Assembly: GCA_026770585.1 (NCBI GenBank)
Contig: MU647542.1
Span: 53,664-80,256 of the forward strand
DNA from: Baffinella frigidus
Lineage: Eukaryota; Cryptophyceae; Cryptomonadales; Baffinellaceae
Length of the DNA: 26,593 bases
Direction: 5' to 3'
The position numbers and the translations under genes are program-made. Below, in pieces: positions 14,966 to 20,465 of this stretch. Numbering within the stretch: position 1 is the stretch's first letter; the number at the start of each line of letters is the position of its first letter. Under the pieces are notes generated by a model that had not been told where the DNA came from, made no database searches, and worked only from the letters and a program-made list of their open reading frames with translations.

Positions 14966-17517
14966 CGAGAGAGAGAGAGAGGGCACCTTCGGTAGCGGGG
15001 TTCGAAGATGTTGAGAGTGGGCTCCGTGTGCGGAGTGTACACCTGGGTTTCGCGTTTGGGGTTTAGGGTTTGGGGTTTACGGTTTAGGGTTTAGGGTTTA
15101 GGGTTTAGGGTTTCGGGTGTCGGGTTTATGGGCCAGGGGTTAGCGGTTAGGGGTTTTGGGTTAGGGGTTTGGGGTTTGGGGTTTGGAGTTTGGGATTTAG
15201 GTTTTAGGGTTCGGGGTACGGGGTTCGGGGTTTAGAGTTCAGAGTTTAGGGTTTAGGGTTTAGGGTTTAGGGTTTAGAGTTTAGGGTTTGAGGTTTAGGG
15301 TGCAGGGTTCAGGGTTCAGGGTTTAGGATGTAGGGTTCGGGGTGAAGGGTTTAGGGTTTAGGATTTAGGGTTCGGGGTTTAGGGTTCAGGGAGGGGTACC
15401 GAGCCGCCGAGAGGGAACAGGGGCATTACCTGGGAGGGGGTTAGGGTTTAGGATTTAGTGTTGAGGATTCAGGGTTGAGGAGTTCATGAGAAATCGTAGG
15501 AATGGACGGTGGCATCGAAGCCATCACGCTACACACACGAGGATGCTAGAGGGGCCTATTTATAACCGATGTGCTTTTAAAAGAGGGCATTTGTGTAGTA
15601 ACTTTCGTTGAATGGTCACGTGACTCTGCTCAAATTGCACAGTCAGGAGGTTACTTTACCTTATCCTGGTACAAATATTTACAACCCCACATGTAAATAG
15701 GCCCCTCCAGCATTCTCGAGTGGCACACCCTTACCCGGGGAACCCTGTTTTTCTTCCATTTCCTGGCAACGAAAATTACTACACAAATGCTTTATATGCT
15801 ACCAGTAAGAACGAATTGGGTAGTGATTTTCGTTGCCAGGAAATGAAAGGAAGATAGGTTTCCCCGGATAAACCCCGACCGTAACCCTCATCCCCCCAAC
15901 ACCCAACCCTGCAAACCTTAAACCCTTAACCCTCCACCTCGGCATCCTAGCTCTGCCTGAGTTAAACTGGGCTCGCCATAAAATACATTTAGAACAGGAA
16001 ATCTAGTACACACGTGCAACCAAAATATATTTTTGGCGAGACCGATTTCACGCATGCTGTGCTAGAGATTGCGGTCAGGGGGGGAGAGAGGGAGGGAGAA
16101 AGAGAGAGAGAGGGAGAGAGGGAGAGGGAGAGGGAGGGAGAGAGGGAGAGGGAGGGAGAGAGGGAGAGGGAGGGAGAGGGAGAGGGAGCGGGAGCGGGAG
16201 GGAGATGGCGAGGGAGGGAGAGATAGAGAGAACAAGGGGGGGAGAGAGTGGGGGCGGCGCACAGTGGTGTTGACGCCAGGCTCGGCATCAACGGCCATGG
16301 GGGTGATCATCGGCAGCCACTCAGGCTCCTGTTTTAGGGTTCAGGGTTTAGGGTTTAGGGTTTAGGGTTCGGGAATTGGGGTTTAGGGTTTAGGGCCCAG
16401 GTTTCAGGGTGTAGGGTTTAGGTTTCAGGGTTTAGGGTTTGGGGTTTAGGGTTTAGGGTTCAGGGTTCAGGGTTCAGGGTGTATGTTTCAGGGTTTAGGG
16501 TTTAGGGTTTAGGGGTTAGGATTGCGGGTTGAGGGTTTATGGTTTAGGAGCATCATCCGGCCTAACCACGATGTATTGTTGAGGGTTCAGGCAGTGGGGG
16601 TTGAGAAGAGAAGAGACACGCGTGCATGCGAGAGGGGTTGTTTAGGGTCATCATCGCCAGCCCTCCCGGTTCCTGTTTTAGGGTTAGGGGTTCAGGGTTG
16701 AGGGTTGAGGGTTCGGTAATTTGGGCTTAGGGTTTAGAGTTCAGGGTTTAGGTTTCAGGTTTTAGGTTTCAGGATTTAGGTTTAGGTTTCAAGTTGAGGT
16801 TTAGGGTTTAGGGTTTAGGGTGTAGGGTTTAGACATTGACGTATGATACGGTTTAGACATTGACGTATGCGGGTTTCGGGTGTACCTGTTCATCGTAAAT
16901 CGCGGTGCTCGCCGCCGCAAGCGAAGCGACTCCAGTGCGCTGTGTCAGGACACGCCTTCAGCTGTCACTGAAGAATACCTACGCAAAGTCAATCACTGCA
17001 CCAAAGTCCTCCACCAAAGTGCAGAGATACTTGTCGGACAAAACAAACTATTGGGAGAAACTATTGGGTGCGATGTTGTAGGGAAAGCGCTTGATTTCCG
17101 CGTTTGTGGTGATTTTCGTGGCATACAACCAGAAACATGTTGAAATCAACTTGGGAGGCAGAAGTCGGCACTGTCGAAGGGGAGGCGCGGGGCTGATGTG
17201 TGGGTGATTTAGGGTTTAGGGTTAAGGGTTTAGGGTTGAGGGTTTAGGGTGCAGGGTTTGATTGTTTAGTGTTTAGTGTTTAGTGTTTAGTGTTTAGTGT
17301 TTAGGACTTGGGGCTCAGGGTTGAGGGGATGGTCTCATACATGCGCTCCAGGCCGCAGCGGGAGTCCTGAACGAGCCGCCTTGAACGCGGCGGGGCGGAG
17401 AGAGAGGGGGGCGCGGAGGGACGTGGCCGAGGAGGGGAGGCGCGAGGTGGGGAGGAGGGAGAGGGGGGCGAAGGCGGAGGCGAGGGGGAGGAGGACGAGG
17501 GCGGGGAGGAGCCGCAT
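4420..17517 (-). CDS. LON-domain (Lon substrate-binding, PUA-like) protein, predicted plastid-targeted, 16 exons
   Basis: Exons in coding order: 17517-17341, 16939-16886, 16328-16263, 15429-15400, 15042-14987, 14047-13966, 12747-12688, 11772-11732, 11554-11500, 10474-10391, 9521-9471, 8353-8288, 6945-6889, 6466-6371, 5498-5395, 4525-4420. They sum to 1185 nt, with all phases compatible and one stop at the end (394 residues). Residues 1-18 are a signal peptide ending ASAFAP and the next ~60 are Ser/Arg-rich transit-like sequence. Residues ~100-208 match the LON domain core: MPLFPLGG, then LNIFEPRYRSMYNDIL, ARRFAVC, FYLSELKEVSEQT, KFVCDHEITQRF and ILNPSAW..STYLK. An acidic stretch (208-235) and a helical, charged C-terminal region follow. 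There is no Walker motif or Ser-Lys protease, so this is a stand-alone substrate-binding domain protein like those of plant and algal plastids, of unknown function. Plastid location is inferred from the presequence. Single copies of the exons were chosen where several occur, so minor exon choices may be wrong. Confidence 0.85.
4668..4800 (+). repeat. GA microsatellite (CT on the LON sense strand)
   Basis: Long (GA)n with CG interruptions, inside LON intron 15. The flanking motif AAGCAACTGATGCA occurs at 4658 and again at 5138. Confidence 0.85.
5205..5300 (+). repeat. TTTCGGG/TTTAGGG heptamer array
   Basis: Consecutive GGGTTTC units with some GGGTTTA units, in LON intron 15. Confidence 0.8.
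5395..5498 (-). CDS. LON gene exon 15
   Basis: 104 nt: 34 codons (VRDLQTRMDEDLSPLTDRDN ... SLSHSD) plus AG. Acceptor CAACAG|GTG, donor CAG|GTTTGA. The phase-2 end joins the single base of exon 16 to make Arg. A fragmentary copy is at 5760-5798. Confidence 0.85.
5512..5745 (+). repeat. TTTGGGG heptamer array
   Basis: About 230 bp of mostly GGGGTTT units in LON intron 14; homogeneous for a variant different from its neighbours. Confidence 0.82.
6124..6204 (-). other. Alternative LON exon 14b (in-frame duplicate)
   Basis: 27 codons (HLIEEGKGDKMPDMINISDL, PGVLKAK), phase 0-0, acceptor GTGTAG|CAT, donor AAG|GTAGAC. It is open and splice-competent on sequence but lacks the EKLIAY start of exon 14. 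Confidence 0.45.
6371..6466 (-). CDS. LON gene exon 14
   Basis: 32 codons beginning EKLIAYLIKEGKGDKLPDMI and ending DVLKAE, phase 0-0, acceptor AAACAG|GAG, donor GAG|GTGCCA. Of the four copies in 5.9-6.7 kb this is the only full-length one. 6124-6204 is a shorter in-frame alternative. Confidence 0.82.
6485..6630 (+). repeat. ~24-bp tandem repeat (TCTAACACTGG unit)
   Basis: About six imperfect units containing GTGTGTCTAACACTGG. It lies between the real exon 14 and an exon-14 copy in the LON gene. Confidence 0.65.
6706..6850 (+). repeat. TTTAGGG/TTCAGGG heptamer array
   Basis: Starts as TTTAGGG units and changes to a homogeneous TTCAGGG block (about 6782-6815), next to LON exon 13. Confidence 0.85.
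6889..6945 (-). CDS. LON gene exon 13
   Basis: 19 codons (VFQQQRVLARQQEMQKEFQ), phase 0-0, acceptor TCTGCAG|GTT, donor CAG|GTCTGT. Gln-rich amphipathic helix continuing from exon 12. A truncated copy lies at 7152-7196. Confidence 0.84.
7059..7150 (+). mobile_element. Short repeat ending TTGAGAATAGTCGG, copy 1
   Basis: Core GACGGATTTG..C and the end GTCAACTTGAGAATAGTC are shared with copies near 8126-8240 and 9056-9176 (reverse), and 23915-24015, 24105-24195, 24770-24840, 25255-25350 and 25541-25645 (the last reverse). Confidence 0.55.
7152..7196 (-). pseudogene. LON exon-13 copy, truncated by a MITE
   Basis: Reads VFQQQRVIARQQEKQ with the same TGCAG|GTT acceptor as the real exon. The 3' end is replaced by the TIR of the ~95-bp repeat at 7059-7150, so no donor remains. 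Confidence 0.65.
7709..7811. mobile_element. 103-bp foldback element, ATCCCTYAAG family, copy 2
   Basis: ATCCCTTAAGAGGCCAG at the left and CTGGCCACTTAAGGGAT at the right; inside LON intron 12. See 4187-4289. Confidence 0.65.
8050..8112 (-). pseudogene. LON exon-12 copy
   Basis: Reads VRENIQLKPGQPLWFTIAMW Q with the donor CAG|GTTATG intact. Upstream there is no AG in the required phase. A shorter fragment of the same exon start is at 8553-8577. Confidence 0.6.
8126..8240 (-). mobile_element. Short repeat ending TTGAGAATAGTCGG family, reverse copy
   Basis: GACTTTTCTCAAGTTGACA start, GGTACAAAACCGTCAACTTT middle and GAGCCCGGG end match the family in reverse orientation. A further reverse copy is at about 9056-9176. 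Confidence 0.5.
8288..8353 (-). CDS. LON gene exon 12
   Basis: 22 codons (QSAENIQLKPGEPFWSTIAM then WQ), phase 0-0, acceptor CTTGCAG|CAA, donor CAG|GTTATA. Helical FW.TI.MWQ segment after the LON core. A close copy at 8050-8112 keeps the donor but has no in-phase acceptor. Confidence 0.82.
8366..8490 (+). repeat. TTTCGGG then TTTATGG heptamer array
   Basis: Begins as GGGTTTC units and becomes a run of about ten TTTATGG units, directly upstream (sense) of LON exon 12. Confidence 0.8.
9193..9314. mobile_element. MITE with CTAGCTCTGC ends, 122 bp, target duplication AAGGT
   Basis: Ends CTAGCTCTGCCTGAGTTTTA and its near complement ending GCAGAGCTAG. Flanked by ACCTT at 9188-9192 and 9315-9319 (AAGGT on the LON sense strand). 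A relative lies at 25927-26050. Confidence 0.72.
9320..9468. mobile_element. MITE with CTGGCTCTGC ends, 149 bp, abutting the exon-11 donor
   Basis: Long arms (CCCACTTGATTTCGTCTCA, ACATTTAGCCG) pair across the element. Flanked by ACCTT at 9315-9319 and 9469-9473; the latter is AAG|GT, the exon-11 splice donor. Confidence 0.75.
9471..9521 (-). CDS. LON gene exon 11
   Basis: 17 codons (NLMELQHELDEDVKFTK), phase 0-0, acceptor CGGCAG|AAT, donor AAG|GTCTGG. The donor lies inside a five-base AAGGT that is repeated twice more at the ends of two nested MITEs (9193-9468). Predicted helix. A degenerate copy sits at 9039-9061. Confidence 0.82.
9718..9870. mobile_element. MITE with TTATCCGGG ends, 153 bp, target duplication GGTC
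   Basis: TTATCCGGGGACATGTTTGA at the left and a near complement ending CCCGGATGA at the right. GGTC occurs at 9714-9717 and 9871-9874. The uninterrupted sequence CTAGTGGTCTCAGTCTCGAA is present at 10329-10348. Confidence 0.78.
9955..10040 (+). repeat. ~27-bp tandem repeat
   Basis: Three to four units of CAAAAACGGGGTGAGAATTC. The unit also occurs once at 9531-9551, just upstream (sense) of the LON exon-11 acceptor. Confidence 0.7.
10391..10474 (-). CDS. LON gene exon 10 (acidic segment)
   Basis: 28 codons starting VEGEIVEDPAEEESDLEAGD and ending FTEEYQ, phase 0-0. Acceptor ACACCAG|GTG, donor CAG|GTCACC. It encodes the acidic linker after the LON core. Four same-strand copies lie at 9662-9691, 9926-9955, 10094-10125 and 10722-10785. 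Confidence 0.82.
10496..10665 (+). repeat. A/T-rich TTTATTG-type repeat
   Basis: Units like TTTATTGTTTATTG with variations, in LON intron 9. Open reading frames across it are low-complexity artefacts. Confidence 0.75.
10722..10785 (-). pseudogene. LON exon-10 copy, upstream
   Basis: Has the CAG|GTGGAGGG acceptor side and the SDLEAGDA(T)FTEE region, but a deletion and frame loss in the middle and no donor. Confidence 0.55.
10970..11160 (-). pseudogene. LON exon-9 copy interrupted by a MITE
   Basis: The outer parts read as the VLRPSAW and IGASTYLK halves of exon 9. They are separated at GGATC by the element at 10998-11138, with a GATC duplication. A further fragment is at 11311-11340. Confidence 0.65.
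10998..11138. mobile_element. MITE, 141 bp, target duplication GATC, inside an exon-9 copy
   Basis: Foldback ends TCATGTGAAAACC / GGTTTTCGCATGA, arms TTTAATTTATAAACT, and a core AAATTACTACAC..GTGTAGTAAATTT shared with the TTATCC-ended MITEs at 15731, 21240 and 25754. GATC at 10994-10997 and 11139-11142. Confidence 0.7.
11345..11492 (+). repeat. CCCTAAA array in the opposite (antisense) orientation
   Basis: About 150 bp of CCCTAAA, CCCCAAA and CCCTCAA units on the plus strand, the main exception to the orientation seen in the rest of the LON gene. Confidence 0.82.
11500..11554 (-). CDS. LON gene exon 9 (ILNPSAW motif)
   Basis: 55 nt: one base, then IDKILNPSAWIGASTYLK. With exon 8 it reads QRFRIDKILNP, the expected 'RvrI..vLNP' strand. 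Acceptor AAAACAG|GATC at the end of a heptamer array, donor AAG|GTCCCT. Degenerate copies: 11311-11340, and 10970-11160, which is split by a 141-bp MITE. Confidence 0.85.
11560..11720 (+). repeat. TTTAGGG/TTTCGGG arrays
   Basis: Mixed GGGTTTA and GGGTTTC units between LON exons 8 and 9; they run straight into the exon-9 acceptor on the sense strand. Confidence 0.82.
11732..11772 (-). CDS. LON gene exon 8
   Basis: 41 nt encoding VKFVCDHEITQRF plus AG (completing Arg with exon 9). Acceptor TGCAG|GTG, donor CAG|GTATTA, followed directly by CCCTAAACCC. This is the 'v.H.vt.Rf' strand of the LON domain. Partial repeats of the acceptor region lie just upstream at about 11800-11850. Confidence 0.85.
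12225..12681 (+). repeat. TATAGGG heptamer array with assembly gap
   Basis: More than 50 near-identical TATAGGG units (occasional TACAGGG, TATGGGG), broken by ten N at 12503-12512, so the true length is unknown. Lies between LON exons 7a and 8. Open frames through it are artefacts. Confidence 0.9.
12688..12747 (-). CDS. LON gene exon 7a (GC donor)
   Basis: 20 codons (YAAVFYLSELKEVSEQTGDK), phase 0-0. The FYL..LKEVSEQT pattern matches the LON fold directly after FSK of exon 6. The acceptor is GTGCAG|TAC; the donor reads AAG|GCACCC, so a GC-AG intron is required. A sister exon (12902-12952) has a GT donor but lacks the last three codons. A decayed copy at 12119-12165 carries stop codons but has AG|GTACC at the same place. 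Confidence 0.78.
12781..12900 (+). repeat. CT microsatellite between LON exons 7a and 7b
   Basis: (CT)n with CG interruptions. On the LON sense strand it is GA, opposite to the other microsatellites of the gene. Confidence 0.85.
12902..12952 (-). other. Alternative LON exon 7b (in-frame duplicate)
   Basis: 17 codons (YAAVFYLSEQKEISEQT), phase 0-0, with acceptor GTGCAG|TAC and donor ACT|GTGAGA, a better donor than the GC of exon 7a. It could replace exon 7a without shifting frame, giving a loop three residues shorter. Use is unproven; it may simply be a decaying duplicate. Confidence 0.5.
12963..13071 (+). repeat. TTTGGGG heptamer array
   Basis: Homogeneous GGGGTTT units just upstream (sense) of exon 7b. 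Confidence 0.82.
13072..13764. other. LON intron stretch without recognised exon
   Basis: Contains partial copies of exon 7 (about 13175-13220) and exon 6 (13451-13520), a diverged pair of CAAAATCAGG.TTTCTTGCTT segments (13262 and 13363), and A/T-rich TTTTATTTTA repeats. Long open frames cross it on both strands without domain motifs. Confidence 0.4.
13966..14047 (-). CDS. LON gene exon 6
   Basis: 82 nt: one base, then MYNDILFSGARRFAVCSSNP and EDGSFSK. This continues EPRYRS-MYNDIL and the RRFAV strand of the LON domain. Acceptor AAACAG|CATG, donor AAG|GTAAAC. At least two same-strand degenerate copies lie at 13765-13835 and 14110-14194. Confidence 0.88.
14158..14194. repeat. Perfect 18-bp-arm palindrome made from exon-6 start sequence
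   Basis: GAAACAGCATGTACAACG, one T, then its exact complement. The right arm is the acceptor and first codons of exon 6 (compare 14036-14053). Confidence 0.7.
14262..14386. mobile_element. MITE with CCACGCCAGA ends, copy 1
   Basis: CCACGCCAGAGTGCAGGAGG start and CCCCTTCCAAGGCTCTGGCG end match the element at 25376-25501 throughout its ~125 bp. Confidence 0.6.
14650..14672 (-). pseudogene. LON exon-5 3'-end copy
   Basis: Repeats the FEPRYR/donor end of exon 5 and is cut off by the foldback element at 14682-14833. A weaker copy is at about 14524-14545. Confidence 0.5.
14682..14833. mobile_element. Foldback element next to an exon-5 copy
   Basis: Arms GCTAACGGCCTGAAAATGGG / CCCATTTTCAGGCCGTTA and inner CCTAGGACCTCCTACCGTAG / its complement; about 150 bp. 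Confidence 0.6.
14876..14982 (+). repeat. GA microsatellite directly after the LON exon-5 donor
   Basis: (GA)n with CG interruptions; CT on the sense strand, beginning five bases after the exon-5 boundary. Confidence 0.85.
14987..15042 (-). CDS. LON gene exon 5 (IFEPRYR motif)
   Basis: 56 nt encoding VYTPHTEPTLNIFEPRYR plus two bases (AG) that complete a Ser codon with exon 6. IFEPRYR is the most conserved signature of the LON domain. The acceptor is GAAACCCAG|GTG at the end of a heptamer array; the donor is AAG|GTGCCC, followed at once by a CT-rich (sense strand) microsatellite. Confidence 0.9.
15053..15390 (+). repeat. TTTAGGG-type array between LON exons 4 and 5
   Basis: Mixed TTTAGGG, TTTGGGG and TTCGGGG units fill almost the whole intron, ending at the exon-4 donor. 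Confidence 0.85.
15400..15429 (-). CDS. LON gene exon 4 (MPLFPLGG motif)
   Basis: Only 30 nt, encoding VMPLFPLGGS, the opening (L/M)PLFPL motif of the LON domain. The acceptor is CCCAG|GTA next to a CCCTAAAC array and the donor is TCG|GTACCC. A microexon this short is recognisable only because its neighbours complete the motif. Confidence 0.8.
15540..15722. mobile_element. Foldback element, CGAGGATGCTAGAGGGGCC family
   Basis: GAGGATGCTAGAGGGGCCTA at the left is mirrored by TAGGCCCCTCCAGCATTCTC at the right. The inside has the TGTGTAGTAA motif of the TTATCC MITEs. Confidence 0.6.
15731..15871. mobile_element. MITE with TTATCCGGGG ends, 141 bp, target duplication ACCC
   Basis: TTACCCGGGGAACC at the left, complement of GGTTTCCCCGGATAA at the right, with long arms TTTCCTGGCAACGAAAAT. 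ACCC at 15727-15730 and 15872-15875. Confidence 0.75.
16079..16240 (+). repeat. GGGAGA purine microsatellite (TCTCCC on the LON sense strand)
   Basis: GA and GGGA units for about 160 bp, close to the donor of LON exon 3. Open frames through it are low-complexity. Confidence 0.85.
16263..16328 (-). CDS. LON gene exon 3
   Basis: 22 codons (EPEWLPMITPMAVDAEPG and NTT), phase 0-0. The acceptor is CCCTAAAACAG|GAG, directly at the end of a telomere-like array; the donor is ACT|GTGCGC. It precedes the first LON beta strand. A degenerate copy lies at 16643-16679. Confidence 0.72.
16334..16550 (+). repeat. TTTAGGG/TTCAGGG array upstream of LON exon 3
   Basis: Runs directly into the exon-3 acceptor on the sense strand (CCCTAAAACAG). 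Confidence 0.85.
16643..16679 (-). pseudogene. LON exon-3 copy (5' end)
   Basis: TCATCATCGCCAGCC and GGTTCCTGTTTTAGGG mirror the acceptor and start of exon 3 (EP..L..MI). Followed by a second heptamer array (16676-16840). Confidence 0.5.
16676..16870 (+). repeat. TTTAGGG/TTCAGGG array in LON intron 2
   Basis: Degenerate heptamers up to the exon-2 donor, with a short direct repeat GTTTAGACATTGACGTATG at 16829 and 16851. Confidence 0.8.
16886..16939 (-). CDS. LON gene exon 2
   Basis: 18 codons (RTGVASLAAASTAIYDEQ), phase 0-0, acceptor GACACAG and donor CAG|GTACAC. It joins the transit-like region to the mature N-terminus. Weakest of the internal exons because it carries no family motif, but it extends smoothly into the EPEWLP segment of exon 3. 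Confidence 0.6.
16940..17204. other. LON intron 1 stretch without recognised exon
   Basis: An 87-codon plus-strand open frame (16880-17143) covers it, but it overlaps LON exon 2 and has no motif. Contains a GATTTTCGTGGCA motif like the TTATCC MITE core. Confidence 0.4.
17205..17330 (+). repeat. TTTAGGG then TTTAGTG heptamer array after LON exon 1
   Basis: TTTAGGG units followed by a homogeneous GTTTAGT block (about 17265-17302). Confidence 0.8.
17341..17517 (-). CDS. LON gene exon 1: signal peptide plus transit-peptide-like region
   Basis: Encodes 59 residues starting MRLLPALVLLPLASAFAP. The hydrophobic core and the cleavage context ASA/FAP with Phe at +1 are typical of bipartite targeting to complex red plastids. 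The following residues are rich in Ser, Arg, Leu and Pro and lack Asp/Glu. The donor is CAT|GTATGAG, phase 0. A +1 frame continues as RLVQDSRCGLERMYETIP; I treat this as chance, because the GTATGAG donor and the phase-0 downstream exons fit. Confidence 0.8.
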
Positions 17518-18253
17518 GGTTGACGCTTTTTTCGAGCCCTGCCAGGGAACCGCCAGGCGTTATAGAGGGAGACGGGATCGGGGTGTTGGCGTCCTTCGAT
17601 TTGTGCTGGCTGCCTAAACCCTAAACCCTAAACCCTAAACCCTAAACCCTAAAAACCATAAACCCTTACGCTGGAGGGAATGCTGAAGTCAGTGTTACTC
17701 CAAGCACAAGAGAAAAAGACTGATATCCGCCACACCAAACATACACACGACCACGTACTACACCACAGACTTCACACTTCACGCTACAGACCACCTGGCC
17801 GCGCCACCGCTGACGCCTGGCCCTCGTTGGGAGTGTTGGACCCCGATTCTTTATGTCGCCCCCCTGCGTCCCAAACCCTTTCCCCTCCCAAGCCAGGAAT
17901 GCACCGTGCGTTTCGCAGCGGGCGGCACTTACGATGCGTGTGGAATGGATGCAGGGGAGGGACCGTGGGAGGGGTGGCAGGCGCGGCAAGGACAGCACGG
18001 AGGCCACGAACGATGAAAGTCCTTGGAACAGGTTCAGAAAAAAATCCGTGGGTCGCGAATGATTTCAATTCGCCCCCCCCAAATTGTGAAAATTTGAGGG
18101 GAGGGGGTTCAACAATTTTGGGGATTTAAAATGCTCCCTTTAAAAGTCAGACCTAAGGCGCGTCTCGAAGTGTACCGGCCGGGGGAATCTTGTCCTCCCG
18201 TTGGGCCCAGGACTCGTGGCAAGGTAGGCGCGTGCCGGGAGGGAACGACCGGG
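17518..18253. promoter_or_regulatory. Divergent intergenic promoter region with telo-box array
   Basis: 736 bp between the two start codons. On the minus strand a TATAAC lies about 45 nt upstream of the LON start. An array of CCCTAAA units (about 17614-17662) resembles the telo-boxes known from plant promoters. The AIF side is GC-rich near the ATG, with an A/T-rich C-run/G-run foldback at 18067-18130. Open frames here (for example 17680-18129) show no recognisable protein. Promoter function is inferred from position. Confidence 0.45.
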
Positions 18254-18502
18254 ATGGCGCTTCATTCGGCGTCGCGCGTTGCACTCCGCACGGCGACCTT
18301 ATCCACATTGATCCACGCTCCGAGCCATTTGGGCGCCTCCTCCGCAGCAGGGCAGCGGTGGCGCTCCAGCGGGCGCCATGGCCAGAGCAGCGACGGGGAA
18401 GCGGGTGGCGGTGGCGACAGGGGCGACAGATGGAGAAGCGGCTTCGGGCAGATGGCGCTCGGCGGTGGAGGGGGGGCTCTCGCGCTTGTCGCGGCATTCC
18501 TG
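18254..18502 (+). CDS. AIF-like exon 1: presequence and membrane anchor
   Basis: Starts MALHSASRVALRTATLSTLI, basic and hydroxylated without acids, then a Gly/Arg/Ser-rich linker and a hydrophobic stretch (GGALALVAAFLAISLF). The in-frame stop at 18533 means the exon must end before it. Phase-0 options are CTG|GCAATA at 18502 (GC donor) or CTT|GTCGCG at 18487; neither is a strong donor. An upstream in-frame ATG exists at 18131, but the intervening residues do not look like targeting sequence. Confidence 0.62.
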
Positions 18503-20347
18503 GCAATATCCCTATTTCCAGAACCCAGGATATAGCCCTCGTGCCGCCCACCATGGAAAGGGAGATATTTTGATCATTTGAGATGTGGGGATTTGCACCA
18601 GGGCAGGGGTCGCCGCGCGACCCCCCCCCCTCCCCCCCCAAATCCTAAACCCAATTCCCTAAGCTCTGAGCTCTAAGCCCTAAACCCTGAACCCGCAGCA
18701 GGCGAGGGACAGTGGGGATGCACGAATGGAGGCGAAGGCGAGCGAGGGTCGGGGCGAGAGAACGGTGGAATACGTCATCGTGGGGGGGGGGCTGACTGCC
18801 GCGGGCGCCGTCAAAGGCATTCGGGAGAGCCGTCCGACGTGCTCGATCCTGGTGGGTTGGGGGTGCGGGGTTGGGATTTTGAATGTAGGGTTCAGGGGGT
18901 TGGGGATTGGGGGCCAGGGGTCGGGGTCCGGGGGTTACGTGGTTGGGGTTTGGGGGTTGGGGTTTAGGGGGTTAGGTTTGGGTGAGGGGGCCGGGGAGGC
19001 GCACTCGCTTTAGGGTTGAGGGTTGGGTGTGGGGCTCTGAACGCTCAACCCTACACGCTAAAGAGTTTAGGGTTATGAACCCTTAACCCGGAAGGGGTGA
19101 AAGGGTTCAGCGTTTCAAACTCTAAACCCTAACCCCCAAAAGCCTGAGAGCTTACCGTGCTACACCTTAAACCACAAAGCCCCCTAGTGCCCAGCTTGCA
19201 ACCCCCAAACTATTCCCGAAACATAGCAGATTATATCTCAGTTTCCAACCCCCTAATCCTACTCCCTACTCCCTACTCACTACTCCCTAAAACCTAAACC
19301 CGACCCCAGGTCCTGTGCCAAGACCCCTCCGAAACATCCTCCCACCTCTCCAAAGAGGAGCTGCAGCAAGTGGTAAACCCTACACCCTAAACCCTGTACT
19401 CTCAACCCTAAACCCTCAACTCTAAACTCTAAACCCTAAACTCTAAACCCTAAACCCCAATCCCTAAACACTCAACCCCAACCCCCAAACCCTAAACGCA
19501 AAACTCAAAACCCAAAACCCAAAACCCAAAACCCCAAACCCCCAAACCCAAAACCCCAAACCCCAAAACCCAAAACCCAAAGTTCAAACCCCAAAACCCA
19601 AACCCCAAACTTCAACCCCCAAACCCCAAACCCAGGAGTTCGAGGCCCAGAAGGATGCACACTCTCTAGACGCGGATCAACGCGTGGTTCGCCTCTACGG
19701 GGGAGGGGCGGTGAGTGGCTTTACCCTCAAGTTGCTTTACACCAGAGTTGCTTGACTCACCCGCGAAGGGAGTGTTTTTACTCGCACGCGCCCATTCTCT
19801 AGACGCGATCAAGCGCATTCATCCGGGAACATGTTTAATTTGAGAGAAAATGGCCTATCAAACCGGGTTCTGGTCCTAATCAAATTTACTTAGGGCCCTA
19901 AGTAACCTTCGTCCAACTCCTATGACCACATAGGGAATCATTTTCTTTTGAATTAAACATGTCCTCGGATTAGCATTGTACGCCTGTACAGGGGAAGGAA
20001 GGCCAGTCCACCAGCAGCCCAAACCCAGTTTTCCAAGGACGGGATTTTCCCCAGGATGCACACTTCAAATTGTACAAGCCATCTATCCACCCCTCTAATA
20101 GAACCCTGGGTCCCTAGGGATGTCCTACCGTAGGGTCCTACTGTATGAATATCCGAAGCTCCCAGGCCCGAAATGAGCTGTTTCATTCATCGTCCCCGAT
20201 CGCGCGTGGAGGGTTTGAACCCTCCCCCCCCCCGGATGTTTTACAATGTAACACCCCGCACCGTGTGGGCAGGTTCGGTACATTAGCGCCGTGCTCCTCG
20301 CGACTGACACTCAGGTCTCTCTCTCTCTCTCGCGCGCGCTCTATATT

Positions 20348-20394
<47 letters not shown>

Positions 20395-20409
20395 TGCGCT
20401 CTCTATCTT

Positions 20410-20465
<56 letters not shown>

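Noticed and set aside
16014-16365. Arg/Glu/Gly- or Ser/Leu/Pro-rich open frames on both strands
   Set aside because: Products of the GGGAGA microsatellite, open in many frames with no domain.
16880-17143. 87-codon plus-strand open frame with ordinary composition
   Set aside because: Overlaps the minus-strand LON exon 2, shows no motif, and has no splice partner; left as chance.
17335-17410. Frame +1 reading RLVQDSRCGLERMYETIP as true continuation of LON exon 1
   Set aside because: Needs a frameshift and ends at a stop after a few codons without reaching an exon; the GTATGAG donor in the original frame gives phase-compatible splicing.
17680-18129. 149-codon open frame in the divergent promoter
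   Set aside because: No family motif, Cys/His/Arg-rich from GC content, and ends just before the AIF-like first exon.
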